Assembly: GCF_016464425.1 (NCBI RefSeq)
Contig: NZ_JADDKQ010000001.1
Span: 1-64,000, forward strand
Direction of reading: 5' to 3'
DNA length: 64,000 nucleotides
DNA from: Actinotalea solisilvae
GTDB taxonomy: Bacteria; Actinomycetota; Actinomycetes; Actinomycetales; Cellulomonadaceae
The notes under the pieces: generated by a model
What the model was told of the DNA's origin: nothing
The model's input: the letters and a program-made list of their open reading frames with translations, nothing else
The model's database searches: none
Made by a program: the position numbers and the translations under genes
Shown: piece after piece, positions 1 through 7,620 of the stretch
Numbering within the stretch: the first letter of the stretch is position 1
Layout: every line of letters starts with the position of its first letter

Positions 1-1423
1 GGGCCTTGACCCGGACGTAGCCGCGGATGTCCATGCCGTCGATGACGGTGCCGGCGGTGGTGATGGTGAGGTCGCCCTCGTGCACGCGCAGCGCGGTGCC
101 CGCGGGGACGCCCGTGTTGGTCGGGCCCGGGACGGTCGGCGCCGGGGCGGCGACGGTCACGGACGTGCAGCCCAGGGCCTTGTCGGCGCCGAAGCCGACG
201 TTGACGAGCGTCGTGCAGACCTGGTGGGTGCCGGGCGCGGCCGCGACGACGCCGGTCCAGCCGAGCCGGCCGTCGGCGCGGGCCGTGCCGGCCGTGAGCG
301 TGGCCGCCGTCGTGCCCACGGTGACGCGCACCGCGACGGGCGCCGTGGTGTCGGGGTCGTCGGCCCAGCCGGAGACCTGGACGCCCGTGCTCGTCGGCGT
401 CGACGCGTCGGCCGCGCCGACGGGGGAGTGGTCGAGCGCGGTGCCGTCGACGCAGCCGAGCGCCCGGTCGGCGCCCGCACCGACGTTGAGCGCCGTCCCG
501 CAGACCTCGTAGGCGCCGGGCGCCAGGGCCAGGACGGTGGTGAAGCCGCGCGTGCCGTCGCTGCGCGCCGTGCCCGCGGCGACGTCGGCCGTCGTGGTCG
601 TGCCCGTCACGGCGAGGCGCACGGTGACGGGGGACGTCGTGTCGATGTCGCCGGCCCAGCCGCTGACCCGCAGGCCCGTGCCGGCGTCGGTCGCCGGGTC
701 CAGGGCACCGGTCGGGCTGTGGTCACGCACCGTGACGCTGCGGCAGCCGAGCGCGGTGTCCGTGCCGTGCGCGACGTTCACCGCGGTCGCGCACGCCTCG
801 TACGTGCCCGGGGCGGTCGGGACCTCGCCCGCGAAACCCGCGGTGGCCGTGGCGCCCAGCGTGCGCGCCGTCGCGCCGACGGTGACGCGGACGTCGACCG
901 CTCCCGTCGTGTCCGGGTCCGTGGCGCGGCCCGCGACGCGGACGCCGGTGGTCGTCGCCTCGACGAGGTCGAGGGTGCCGACCGGCGAGCGGTCCTGCAC
1001 CGTGACCGTCCGGCAGCTCCAGACGCGGTCGCTGCCGGCGCCGACGTTCTTCACGACCGGGCAGACCGTCTGGGTCCCGCTCGCGGTGGGCACCGTGATC
1101 GACCAGCCGCGGTAGGACCCCGCGGAGGGGTAGACCCTGGCGACGTCGCCGCGCAGCTGGTTGGCGACCGTCGTCACCGTGCCCGCGGAGGACGTGATCT
1201 CGACCGTCACGGAGGCGGTCGTGTCCGGGTCCCAGGCCCAGCCCTTGAGCTGGACGCCGCCCGGGACGGCGACGACGACGTCGACGTTGCCGATCGGGCT
1301 GCCCGTGGTGGGCGCCGTCGCGGCCTGGGCCGTCGTGGTCGTCAGGCCGACGAGGCCTGCGGCGAGGGCGGTGGCGGTGGCGAGCAGTCGCCTGGCGCGG
1401 CGGTGCGGTTGCAGAGCGGACAC
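1..1423 (-). CDS. Secreted modular repeat protein running into a beta-helix domain (partial)
   Basis: The gene reads leftward and leaves the window at base 1, so its C terminus is missing. It starts at GTG 1421-1423 with AAGGGG about six bases upstream. Residues 1-35 are a signal peptide: basic n-region, Leu/Ala core, and a cleavage site near TTTTAQA. Four tandem modules of roughly 85-90 residues follow. Each opens with SP(V/I/T)G, carries a motif like VSGWADDPDTTAPV, and most have two Cys. The last visible residues (GTVIDGMDIRGYVRVK) resemble the entrance of a right-handed parallel beta-helix domain found on secreted actinobacterial proteins. The sequence shows export and repeats. A polysaccharide-binding or polysaccharide-cleaving role is only inference, because no catalytic residues are in view. 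Confidence 0.75.
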   Translation of the reverse strand, partial: MSALQPHRRARRLLATATALAAGLVGLTTTTAQAATAPTTGSPIGNVDVVVAVPGGVQLKGWAWDPDTTASVTVEITSSAGTVTTVANQLRGDVARVYPSAGSYRGWSITVPTASGTQTVCPVVKNVGAGSDRVWSCRTVTVQDRSPVGTLDLVEATTTGVRVAGRATDPDTTGAVDVRVTVGATARTLGATATAGFAGEVPTAPGTYEACATAVNVAHGTDTALGCRSVTVRDHSPTGALDPATDAGTGLRVSGWAGDIDTTSPVTVRLAVTGTTTTADVAAGTARSDGTRGFTTVLALAPGAYEVCGTALNVGAGADRALGCVDGTALDHSPVGAADASTPTSTGVQVSGWADDPDTTAPVAVRVTVGTTAATLTAGTARADGRLGWTGVVAAAPGTHQVCTTLVNVGFGADKALGCTSVTVAAPAPTVPGPTNTGVPAGTALRVHEGDLTITTAGTVIDGMDIRGYVRVKA

Positions 1424-2030
1424 GGAGGACCCCTTGTCGGTCGGGTGGCACATCGATGCGCGACGCCGTCGTCGGCGCGCGGCCACGGTGCTGATCGACC
1501 GAACGGGTGGTGACGCGAGGGATTCACCCGCGGTGTGACCTGTTTCTCATTTCTGTTCGGTCGAATTCCGGCAGAGCGGTCCGAAATGATTCGGGATCTA
1601 GGTCCCGCCCCCCAGCGAGAAATGCCTGCGTGCCCCATCCCGCCCCAATTCCGCGCATTTCCGGGAAGGCGCCGTCCTGTCCAGTTCTGCACCGTCCGGC
1701 CGGCGAGGGCCGCTGCGAACACCCAGGTCGCCGGGGTAAGCGGCCCCGACGGTCGTCCGCGCGGCCGGACGTGCGGGCCTTGACGGTCCGGCGGCAGCTC
1801 TGGTGCCGCGACGTGCCTGCCCGAGCCTCGCGACGTTCCCAGGAGCGCCACGAGGACAATTCCTTGATCGGGGGCGGGCGCCTTTCCCATGATCGTCGGG
1901 CGCCAGGAGGCGACGGCTTCCGGGAGAATTCAAGATCACCAGGAATTCATGATCGGCGATGCCTGGAAATCATGATCGGAGGCGGGCGACGCGCGTCGAC
2001 CCGCGCCGCCCGCGCGACCCCGGATGCGAT
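1424..2030. other. Intergenic region, leader of the secreted protein gene
   Basis: No convincing gene is seen here. The part next to 1424 is the leader of the leftward secreted-protein gene. Around 1855-1980 the sequence is less GC-rich than its surroundings and holds three copies of CATGATCG (near 1890, 1948 and 1970), two of them followed by G or GCG. This could be a regulator site, but no partner is known. The leftward strand contains GGGTGAATC near 1521-1530, which recalls the c-di-AMP riboswitch, but the other conserved elements of that riboswitch are absent. Confidence 0.4.
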
Positions 2031-2088
2031 CCGCGGAGCGCCGTGCCGTCCGCGGAGCGCCGTGCCCCTCCGCGGAGCGGCGTGCCGC
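2031..2088. repeat. Left arm array: three 19-20 bp units of an inverted repeat
   Basis: Three copies of CCGCGGAGCGCCGTGC or a one-base variant start at 2031, 2050 and 2070. They are nearly the reverse complement of the four units at 2130-2225, with one mismatch in 16 bases. A perfect 7-bp dyad (CACGACG, loop GCG, CGTCGTG) at 2112-2128 sits between the arrays. The whole block lies just beyond the stop of the leftward DUF3866 gene. Confidence 0.85.
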
Positions 2089-2129
2089 GTGCGTGGAGCC
2101 GGGTGCCGCGACACGACGGCGCGTCGTGG

Positions 2130-2245
2130 CACGGGGCTCCGCGGACGGGGTGGCACGGGGCTCCGCGGACGGGGTGGCACGGGGCTCCGCGGACGGGCTG
2201 GCACGGGGCTCCGCGGACGGGGTGGCACGGCTCCGCACGCGGTGG
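2130..2245. repeat. Right arm array: four 24 bp tandem units plus a degenerate fifth
   Basis: Units starting CACGGGGCTCCGCGGAC repeat exactly every 24 bases at 2130, 2154, 2178 and 2202. The third has one change (GGGCTGG for GGGGTGG), and a shortened fifth copy starts at 2226. There are no unique spacers, so this is a tandem repeat and not a CRISPR array. Together with the array at 2031-2088 it forms a large imperfect palindrome centred near 2120. Transcription through it would give a long structured RNA. Confidence 0.9.
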
Positions 2246-2261
2246 TGCGGGACCGGTCGGG

Positions 2262-3407
2262 TCAGGGCGCGGCGTCGGCGCCGGGCACGAGCGACGCGGC
2301 GTGCACCCCGGCGGCCGCGGCCGCGAGGAACGCCTCGGGGTCCGCGTCGAGCCCGCGCCCCATCGTCGACAGCCGCACGGGGGAGGAGACCAGTGCGTCC
2401 CGCAGGAGCGCGCCGGCCGGCACCTCCACCAGCCGGTGGCGCCCCGACGGGGCGACGAGGGCGCGCGCCTGCTCGTGCACACGTGCGAGCAGCGTCGCAC
2501 GCGCGGGGTCCGACCCGTCCTCGGGTGCGGCCACCGGGACGACGACGTCGGCGGGCGCGAGCGCGACCCGGCCGTACGCCGTGAGCGAGTGGTGCGAGAC
2601 GCCGCGGTGCCGCTCGCGCGGGTCGGCGCCCGAGACGCGCAGCGACGCGACCGCGCGACCGCCGAGCGTCGCCGCGGCGTTGACGGCCTCGCCTGCCGCG
2701 ACCCCCGAGAACCCCCAGCGGGTGCCCGTTCCCAGGTTGCCGGGGCCCTGCGCGACGACCACGAGGTCGGCGGCGAGCACGTGGCGCGCGGCGAGGAGCC
2801 CCGTGTGCACGGTGACGGCCTCGAGGTCGCCGCCGAAGGCCTGGCCCACGGTGACGCAGGCCTCGAGCCAGCCCGCGTCGCGCAGGCCTGCGACGGTGCG
2901 GGAGAACCAGGCCGGGAGGGCGCCGCCGTCCGTCATGACGTAGACGACGCGGGGCGCCGGGCGGCCCGCGGCCTCGGCCGCCGAGCGCGCACCCGCGACG
3001 ACGGCCGGGAGGGCCGAGTGGAGGTCGGCCACGACGACGGGCATGCCCCCGAGGTCGTCCGCGTCCGCGAGGAGCGCGTGGTGCGCGGACTCCTGCTCGT
3101 CGACGCCCAGCACCATGGCCTGGAGCGGCGTGTAGCGCGCCTTGACGAGGTGTCCCGGCCCGGACGGCGGGTCGGGCGGCAGGCGGTCGGGCAGGGCGAC
3201 GACGAGCGCGTAGCCGCCCGTGCCGAGGCCCCGCACCTGCGCCGAGACGTTGAGCAGGACGCGGTCGCCCGGCCGCGGGTCGCCCACGAGCGGGGGGTGC
3301 GCGAGGGCGCGGAGCTCGGCGCCGTCGTCGGTCCGCACCTGCAGCTCGACCGCGCCGGGCCACGTCGCCCCGCGGGACACGACCGTCGCCGCACGCCAGG
3401 AGATCAC
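2262..3407 (-). CDS. DUF3866 family protein
   Basis: A 381-residue protein starting at GTG 3405-3407. The start is fixed by a TAGCGT -10 box six bases upstream, so the mRNA is probably leaderless. The sequence matches the actinobacterial DUF3866 family: an N-terminal beta-rich part with VGDPRPGDRVLLNV, then an alpha/beta part with VVYVMTDGGALPAWFSRTV and a Gly-rich AQGPGNLGTGTRWGFSG segment that could bind a phosphate or nucleotide. No reaction is known. In many actinobacteria this gene lies near the Pup-proteasome accessory genes, which fits pafBC being close by here. Downstream of its stop lie the inverted repeat arrays. Confidence 0.85.
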   Translation of the reverse strand: MISWRAATVVSRGATWPGAVELQVRTDDGAELRALAHPPLVGDPRPGDRVLLNVSAQVRGLGTGGYALVVALPDRLPPDPPSGPGHLVKARYTPLQAMVLGVDEQESAHHALLADADDLGGMPVVVADLHSALPAVVAGARSAAEAAGRPAPRVVYVMTDGGALPAWFSRTVAGLRDAGWLEACVTVGQAFGGDLEAVTVHTGLLAARHVLAADLVVVAQGPGNLGTGTRWGFSGVAAGEAVNAAATLGGRAVASLRVSGADPRERHRGVSHHSLTAYGRVALAPADVVVPVAAPEDGSDPARATLLARVHEQARALVAPSGRHRLVEVPAGALLRDALVSSPVRLSTMGRGLDADPEAFLAAAAAGVHAASLVPGADAAP

Positions 3408-3492
3408 CCGTGCACGCTACCGGCACGCCTCCCTCGGGGGGCGTGCGGCGCCCGACGCGGCGGGCCGCGTCCGTCGTGGGTACGGTGCCGGG

Positions 3493-4014
3493 ATGACCGA
3501 CGTCGACCAGCCCGCCGACCGCACCGACGCGCTCGCCCCGCCCGGGACGACCGCGCCCGTCGAGGTCGTCCGGCTCGCGCCGGCCGACGTCGACGACGCC
3601 CTCCTCGCCGGGCTCGGCGCCCTCGTGCGCCAGCTGTCGCGCAGCGCCCCGGAGCCGACGCGCGCCGAGGTCGAGGCGATGACGGCGTCCTCCGCCACGC
3701 AGGTGCTCGTCGCGCGCACGGCGGACGGCGCGCTGCTCGGCACGCTCACCCTCGTCGTCTTCCGCATCCCGACCGGCGTCCGGGCGTGGGTCGAGGACGT
3801 CGTCGTCGACGAGGCCGCGCGCGGGCGGGGCGTCGCCCAGGCCCTCGTGGTGGACGCTCTCGAGCGGGCGCGGCGCGCGGGTGCGCGGACCGTCGACCTC
3901 ACGTCCCGCCCGTCGCGGGAGGCCGCGAACCGGCTCTACCGACGGGTCGGCTTCGAGCTCCGCGAGACGAACGTCTACCGCTTCACCCACGAGGCCGGCC
4001 CCGCCGGCGCCTGA
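3493..4014 (+). CDS. GNAT family N-acetyltransferase
   Basis: A 173-residue protein starting at ATG 3493, preceded by TACGGT with a six-base gap, which indicates a leaderless transcript and rules out longer upstream starts in the same frame. The acetyl-CoA pyrophosphate loop is visible as VVDEAARGRGVAQALVVDAL, followed by RRAGARTVDLTSRPSREAANRLYRRVGF cut here into the typical beta4/alpha4 and NRLYRRVGF motifs of GNAT enzymes. The substrate cannot be told from sequence. It is transcribed divergently from the DUF3866 gene, and the two leaderless promoters lie within about 85 bases of each other. Confidence 0.85.
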   Translation: MTDVDQPADRTDALAPPGTTAPVEVVRLAPADVDDALLAGLGALVRQLSRSAPEPTRAEVEAMTASSATQVLVARTADGALLGTLTLVVFRIPTGVRAWVEDVVVDEAARGRGVAQALVVDALERARRAGARTVDLTSRPSREAANRLYRRVGFELRETNVYRFTHEAGPAGA

Positions 4015-4130
4015 ACCCGCCGGCGCCCGCCGACGCGCCGCCGAGGGGCAGCGGTCCTCGCGGACGCGACGACCGGCCGTACCGGCGTGGTCGGGCGCGT
4101 GCGGGCGCGCGTCCCACTAGCGTGGGAGCG

Positions 4131-5192
4131 ATGCCTGACGTCCTGCCTCCCGCCGAGCGGCTGCTCAACCTCGTCATCGCGCTCGTGAACACGAGCCACC
4201 GCATGACGAAGGAGCAGATCCGCACGTCCGTCGCGGGCTACGACCAGGCGGCGTCCCAGGACGCCTTCGAGCGCATGTTCGAGCGCGACAAGGAGACGCT
4301 GCGCGAGCTCGGCATCCCCGTGCTCACGGTCGCCAACGCCGCGCACGGCGACGACCAGGGCTACCGCGTGGACCCGGACGCGTACGCGCTGCCCCCGATG
4401 GAGCTCAGCGCCGCCCAGCTCGGCGTCCTCGCCCTGGCCGCCGAGTTCTGGCAGGGCCAGGCGCTGCGACCCGACGCCGCCCGCGCCCTGACCAAGCTCC
4501 GCGTCGTCGGCGCGACGCCCTCGGAGACCGACATCGTCGCCGGCCTGGCGCCGCGCCTGCACCCGGCCGGCCCCGCCCTGCCGCCGCTGCTCGACGCCGC
4601 CCACGCACGCCAGGCGGTGACCTTCACCTACCGCACGGCGAGCACCGGCGAGGTGATGCGTCGGCACGTCGAGCCGTGGCGGCTCGTCGCGAGCGGCGGC
4701 GGCTGGTACCTCGTCGGCCACGACCGCGACCGCGGCGCCGCGCGCGTCTTCCGGCTCAGCCGGATCGACGGGCCGGTCCGGACCCTCGGCTCGCCCGGGG
4801 CGTTCGACGTGCCGGCGTCGGCCGACCCCCGCGCCCTCGTGGCGTCCGCGCAGCGCGGCGAGCGTCGCCTCGCCTGGCTCGCCGTCGCCCCGGAGCGCGC
4901 GGGCGCCCTCCGGGCGCGCGCCGAGCAGCACGCCGCCCAGCACGCGGCGCGCCACGGCGAGGGTGCGCTCGCCCGCGAACGGCCCGAGGACCTGCCCGAC
5001 GCGCCGCCGGGGACCGACGTCGTCGCGGTGCCCTACGCGCGCACCGACGAGCTCGCGGACGAGGTGACGGGCTACACCGACGCCGTCGTCGTGCTCGGCC
5101 CCGCGCCGCTGCGCGAGGCCGTCGTGCGCCGGCTGCGCGCGGCCGTCGCGATGGGGGAGCGGCTCGCGCCCGCGGGGGGCGACCGTGGCTGA
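4131..5192 (+). CDS. pafB: WYL-domain transcriptional regulator, PafB type
   Basis: A 353-residue protein starting at ATG 4131, seven bases after TAGCGT. The N-terminal 80 residues form a winged helix (NTSHRMTKEQIRTSVAGY). The middle holds a WYL sensor domain with the segment VEPWRLVASGGGWYLVGHDR, and a C-terminal extension follows. In mycobacteria PafB and PafC form a heterodimer that activates the LexA/RecA-independent DNA-damage response. Here the two genes overlap by eight bases and precede tatA-tatC, the same order as in Mycobacterium. The pafA ligase gene that normally lies upstream is not present in this window. Confidence 0.88.
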   Translation: MPDVLPPAERLLNLVIALVNTSHRMTKEQIRTSVAGYDQAASQDAFERMFERDKETLRELGIPVLTVANAAHGDDQGYRVDPDAYALPPMELSAAQLGVLALAAEFWQGQALRPDAARALTKLRVVGATPSETDIVAGLAPRLHPAGPALPPLLDAAHARQAVTFTYRTASTGEVMRRHVEPWRLVASGGGWYLVGHDRDRGAARVFRLSRIDGPVRTLGSPGAFDVPASADPRALVASAQRGERRLAWLAVAPERAGALRARAEQHAAQHAARHGEGALARERPEDLPDAPPGTDVVAVPYARTDELADEVTGYTDAVVVLGPAPLREAVVRRLRAAVAMGERLAPAGGDRG

Positions 5193-6162
5193 GCGCACGC
5201 CCGAACGGCTCGTGCGGCTGCTGGGCATCGTCGCGTACCTCGACCGGACGCCCGACGTGCCGGTCGAGCAGGTCGCCCAGCACTTCGGCGTGACGCCCGA
5301 CCAGGTGCTCGCCGACGTCGACACGCTCTGGATGTCCGGCACGCCGGGCTACTGGCCCGACGACCTCATCGACTTCGACGCGGGCTCGCTCGAGTCGGGG
5401 GTGCTGCGCCTCACGCAGTCGCGCGGCATGGCGCACGCGCTGCGCCTGGGCACGCGTGAGGCGGTCGCGCTGGTCGCGGCCCTGCGCGCGCTCCAGGAGG
5501 CCGTCGGCCCCGCGCTCGCCCCGGAGCAGCAGGAGGTGCTCACGAGCACCCTGGCGACGCTCACGGCGGCGACCGGCGAGGCGGCGGCGACCGTCGACGT
5601 GCAGCTGTCGGTCGAGGCGCCGCCGGCGGTGCTCGCGGCCGTCCGGCGCGCCCTGGCCGAGCGCCGGCGCGTGCACCTGCGCTACGTCAACGCGGCCGAC
5701 GCGACGAGCGAGCGCGACGTCGACCCCTGGCAGCTGCTCACGGGCGACGAGCACTCCTACCTCCAGGGCTGGGACCACAGCGTCGGCGCCGAGCGCCTCT
5801 TCCGGCTCGACCGGATCCTCGACGCGCGCGTGCTCGACGTGGCGTCCTCGGAGCCGCCGCGCCGCCTGCCCGAGGCGACGTTCCGCCCGCGGGAGGACCA
5901 CCCCACGGTCGTGCTCGAGCTCGCGGGCTCGGCGCGGTGGGTCGCCGAGCAGGCGCCCGTCGACGCCATCGAGGACCTGCCCGACGGCGGCGTGCGGGTC
6001 ACGCTGCGGGTCGGCTCCGCCGCCTGGCTCCAGCGCACGCTCCTGCGGCTCGCGAGCCGCGTGCGCGACGTCGACCCGGTGGACCTCGCGACCGCGACGG
6101 CCGACGCCGCCCGGCGCGCCCTCGCGGCCTACGACGACGAGCCGGGCGCGACCGACCGCTAG
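5185..6162 (+). CDS. pafC: WYL-domain transcriptional regulator, PafC type
   Basis: A 325-residue partner of the preceding gene, starting at GTG 5185 inside its last codons, so translation is probably coupled. It has an N-terminal winged helix (EQVAQHFGVTPDQVLADV) and a WYL domain with VHLRYVNAADATSERDVDPW and YLQGWDHS. Family knowledge says the PafBC WYL domains sense a DNA-damage signal such as single-stranded DNA and activate repair promoters. Its TAG stop (6160-6162) is also the first half of the TAGCCT -10 box of the next gene. Confidence 0.87.
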   Translation: MAERTPERLVRLLGIVAYLDRTPDVPVEQVAQHFGVTPDQVLADVDTLWMSGTPGYWPDDLIDFDAGSLESGVLRLTQSRGMAHALRLGTREAVALVAALRALQEAVGPALAPEQQEVLTSTLATLTAATGEAAATVDVQLSVEAPPAVLAAVRRALAERRRVHLRYVNAADATSERDVDPWQLLTGDEHSYLQGWDHSVGAERLFRLDRILDARVLDVASSEPPRRLPEATFRPREDHPTVVLELAGSARWVAEQAPVDAIEDLPDGGVRVTLRVGSAAWLQRTLLRLASRVRDVDPVDLATATADAARRALAAYDDEPGATDR

Positions 6163-6171
6163 CCTGGGCCC

Positions 6172-6486
6172 GTGCTCTGGTTCAGCGTGTGGACGCTCCT
6201 CGTGGTGGGCACGCTCGTCGGCGCGTTCTTCCTGTTCCGGCGCCTCTACCGCTCGGGCAAGGCCCTCGTCGTCGAGCTCGGCCGCGCGTCGGACGTGCTC
6301 GCCGAGGTCGCCGCGCGCGCCGAGGAGATCGAGGGCCTGACCGTCCCGGCGCCCGTCGACCTGCACGACCTCGACGCGGCCCGTGCGCGGCGCGCCGCCG
6401 CACGCGTGGGCACCGAGCGCCGGCGTGCGGCACGCGCCGCGCGCCACGAGGCGGCCTACCGGCGCTGGCGCGCGCTCTCCCGCTGA
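6172..6486 (+). CDS. Small single-pass membrane protein
   Basis: A 104-residue protein starting at GTG 6172. TAGCCT ends six bases before it, which implies a leaderless mRNA even though the gene follows pafC by only nine bases. Residues 3-25 are a hydrophobic membrane segment (FSVWTLLVVGTLVGAFFLF), followed by a basic and then acidic cytoplasmic region likely to be helical, and a strongly Arg/Ala-rich tail. I do not recognise a family function. Its place between pafBC and tatA is the only clue. Confidence 0.75.
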   Translation: MLWFSVWTLLVVGTLVGAFFLFRRLYRSGKALVVELGRASDVLAEVAARAEEIEGLTVPAPVDLHDLDAARARRAAARVGTERRRAARAARHEAAYRRWRALSR

Positions 6487-6560
6487 GGGACGCGCGCCGA
6501 CGACCTGGCCGGCGCCGCGCCGGGGCTAGCATGAGGCCACTCGACACGGAAGGCGTCAAC

Positions 6561-6803
6561 GTGAACTTGCGGGGCTGGGAGTGGGTCATCCTTCTGGCGA
6601 TCGTCCTGCTGCTGTTCGGCGCGCGACGGCTGCCGGACCTCGCGCGCAGCGTGGGTCGCTCCATGAAGATCTTCCGGTCCGAGGTCAAGGACCTGAAGCA
6701 GGACGACTCGGCGTCGCCCGCGAGCACGCCCGGCGCCACGGGCACGTACGAGCCCGGGCAGCCCAGGACGACCGACGACGACGGTGAGCGTCCGCGGCCC
6801 TGA
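6561..6803 (+). CDS. tatA: Twin-arginine translocase subunit TatA
   Basis: An 80-residue protein starting at GTG 6561, with GGAAGG upstream and a TAGCAT box at 6527-6532. Residues 5-22 form the single membrane helix (WEWVILLAIVLLLFGARRLP), then the FGARRLP hinge and an amphipathic helix (LARSVGRSMKIFRSEVK), the pattern of TatA/E. A Pro/Thr/Asp-rich tail follows. TatA forms the pore of the Tat system, which exports folded proteins through the cytoplasmic membrane. The gene end overlaps the tatC start by 20 bases. No tatB is present nearby, which is usual in actinobacteria where it lies elsewhere. Confidence 0.93.
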   Translation: MNLRGWEWVILLAIVLLLFGARRLPDLARSVGRSMKIFRSEVKDLKQDDSASPASTPGATGTYEPGQPRTTDDDGERPRP

Positions 6804-7620
6804 GGCGGCGCGCCGGCGGCGCGGCCCGCGTCGCAGCCCGGACGGTCGGATGCCGCTCCGCGAGCACGTCCGCGAGCTGCGGACGCGCGCGCTCCTGGCG
6901 ACCGCGGGTCTCCTCGTCGGCGCCGTCGTCGGCTGGATCGCCTACCCGTGGCTCTTCGAGGTGCTCCAGGAGCCCGTCGTCGCGCTCGCGGAGCAGCGCG
7001 ACGACCTCATCTCCCTGAACTTCGGGGGCGTCGCGACGCCGCTCGACCTGCAGATCAAGGTCGCGCTGTTCGCGGGCGCCATCCTGTCGAGCCCCTGGTG
7101 GATCTACCAGCTCTGGGCGTTCGTCACCCCCGGGCTCACCCGGCGCGAGCGCTGGACGACCCTCGGCTTCCTCGGCGCCGGCGTCCCGCTGTTCCTCGCG
7201 GGCGGCGCGGTCGCGTGGTGGCTCCTGCCCAAGGCGGTCGGGCTGCTGTCCGGGCTCACGCCCGCGGACACCGCGAACCTCATCGACGCCCAGTCCTACC
7301 TCGAGTTCATCATGCGCATGGTGCTCGCGTTCGGCCTCGCGTTCCTGCTCCCGGTCGTCATGGTCGGGCTCAACCTCGCCGGGCTCGTGCGCGGGTCCAC
7401 GTGGGCCCACGGCTGGCGCTGGGCCGTCCTCCTCTGCTTCGTGTTCGCCGCCGTGGCGACGCCCACGGCGGACGCGATCTCGATGTTCTCGCTGGCCCTG
7501 CCGATGTGCCTGCTCTACGGGCTGGCCGTCGGCCTGTGCCTGCTCCACGACCGCCGCGCGGACCGCCGGGACCCCTTCGCGGGGACCCCCGACGACGGCG
7601 CGGGCGGCGCCCTCGCGTGA
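6784..7620 (+). CDS. tatC: Twin-arginine translocase subunit TatC
   Basis: A 278-residue multi-spanning membrane protein and the signal-peptide receptor of the Tat exporter. After a basic N-terminal tail comes the family signature GRMPLREHVRELRTR, then six hydrophobic segments, including PWWIYQLWAFVTPGL with the conserved cytosolic loop before it (LQIKVALFAGAILSS). The GTG at 6784 overlaps tatA. An ATG at 6850 is a possible shorter start, but basic extensions before MPLREH are normal in this phylum. The stop overlaps the next start in a GTGA, so the neighbouring kinase-like gene is translationally coupled. Confidence 0.92.
   Translation: MSVRGPEAARRRRGPRRSPDGRMPLREHVRELRTRALLATAGLLVGAVVGWIAYPWLFEVLQEPVVALAEQRDDLISLNFGGVATPLDLQIKVALFAGAILSSPWWIYQLWAFVTPGLTRRERWTTLGFLGAGVPLFLAGGAVAWWLLPKAVGLLSGLTPADTANLIDAQSYLEFIMRMVLAFGLAFLLPVVMVGLNLAGLVRGSTWAHGWRWAVLLCFVFAAVATPTADAISMFSLALPMCLLYGLAVGLCLLHDRRADRRDPFAGTPDDGAGGALA

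Noticed and set aside
80..1513. Long + strand reading frames opposite the secreted protein
   Set aside because: Arg/Gly/Ala-rich composition typical of shadow frames in GC-rich DNA. The - strand protein has a signal peptide and repeats.
1440..1760. Possible c-di-AMP (ydaO) riboswitch on the - strand before the secreted protein
   Set aside because: GGGTGAATC is present, but the GGGGAACC segment and the CCGTCAGCT..CTCGTAGGC segment are not found at the expected places.
2130..2245. CRISPR-like repeats
   Set aside because: The units follow each other without unique spacers and no cas gene is present, so it is a tandem array.
1959..4130. Long + strand open frame running into pafB from far upstream
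   Set aside because: It covers the repeat arrays, the DUF3866 gene and the GNAT gene in the wrong frame. The pafB start at 4131 is fixed by TAGCGT.
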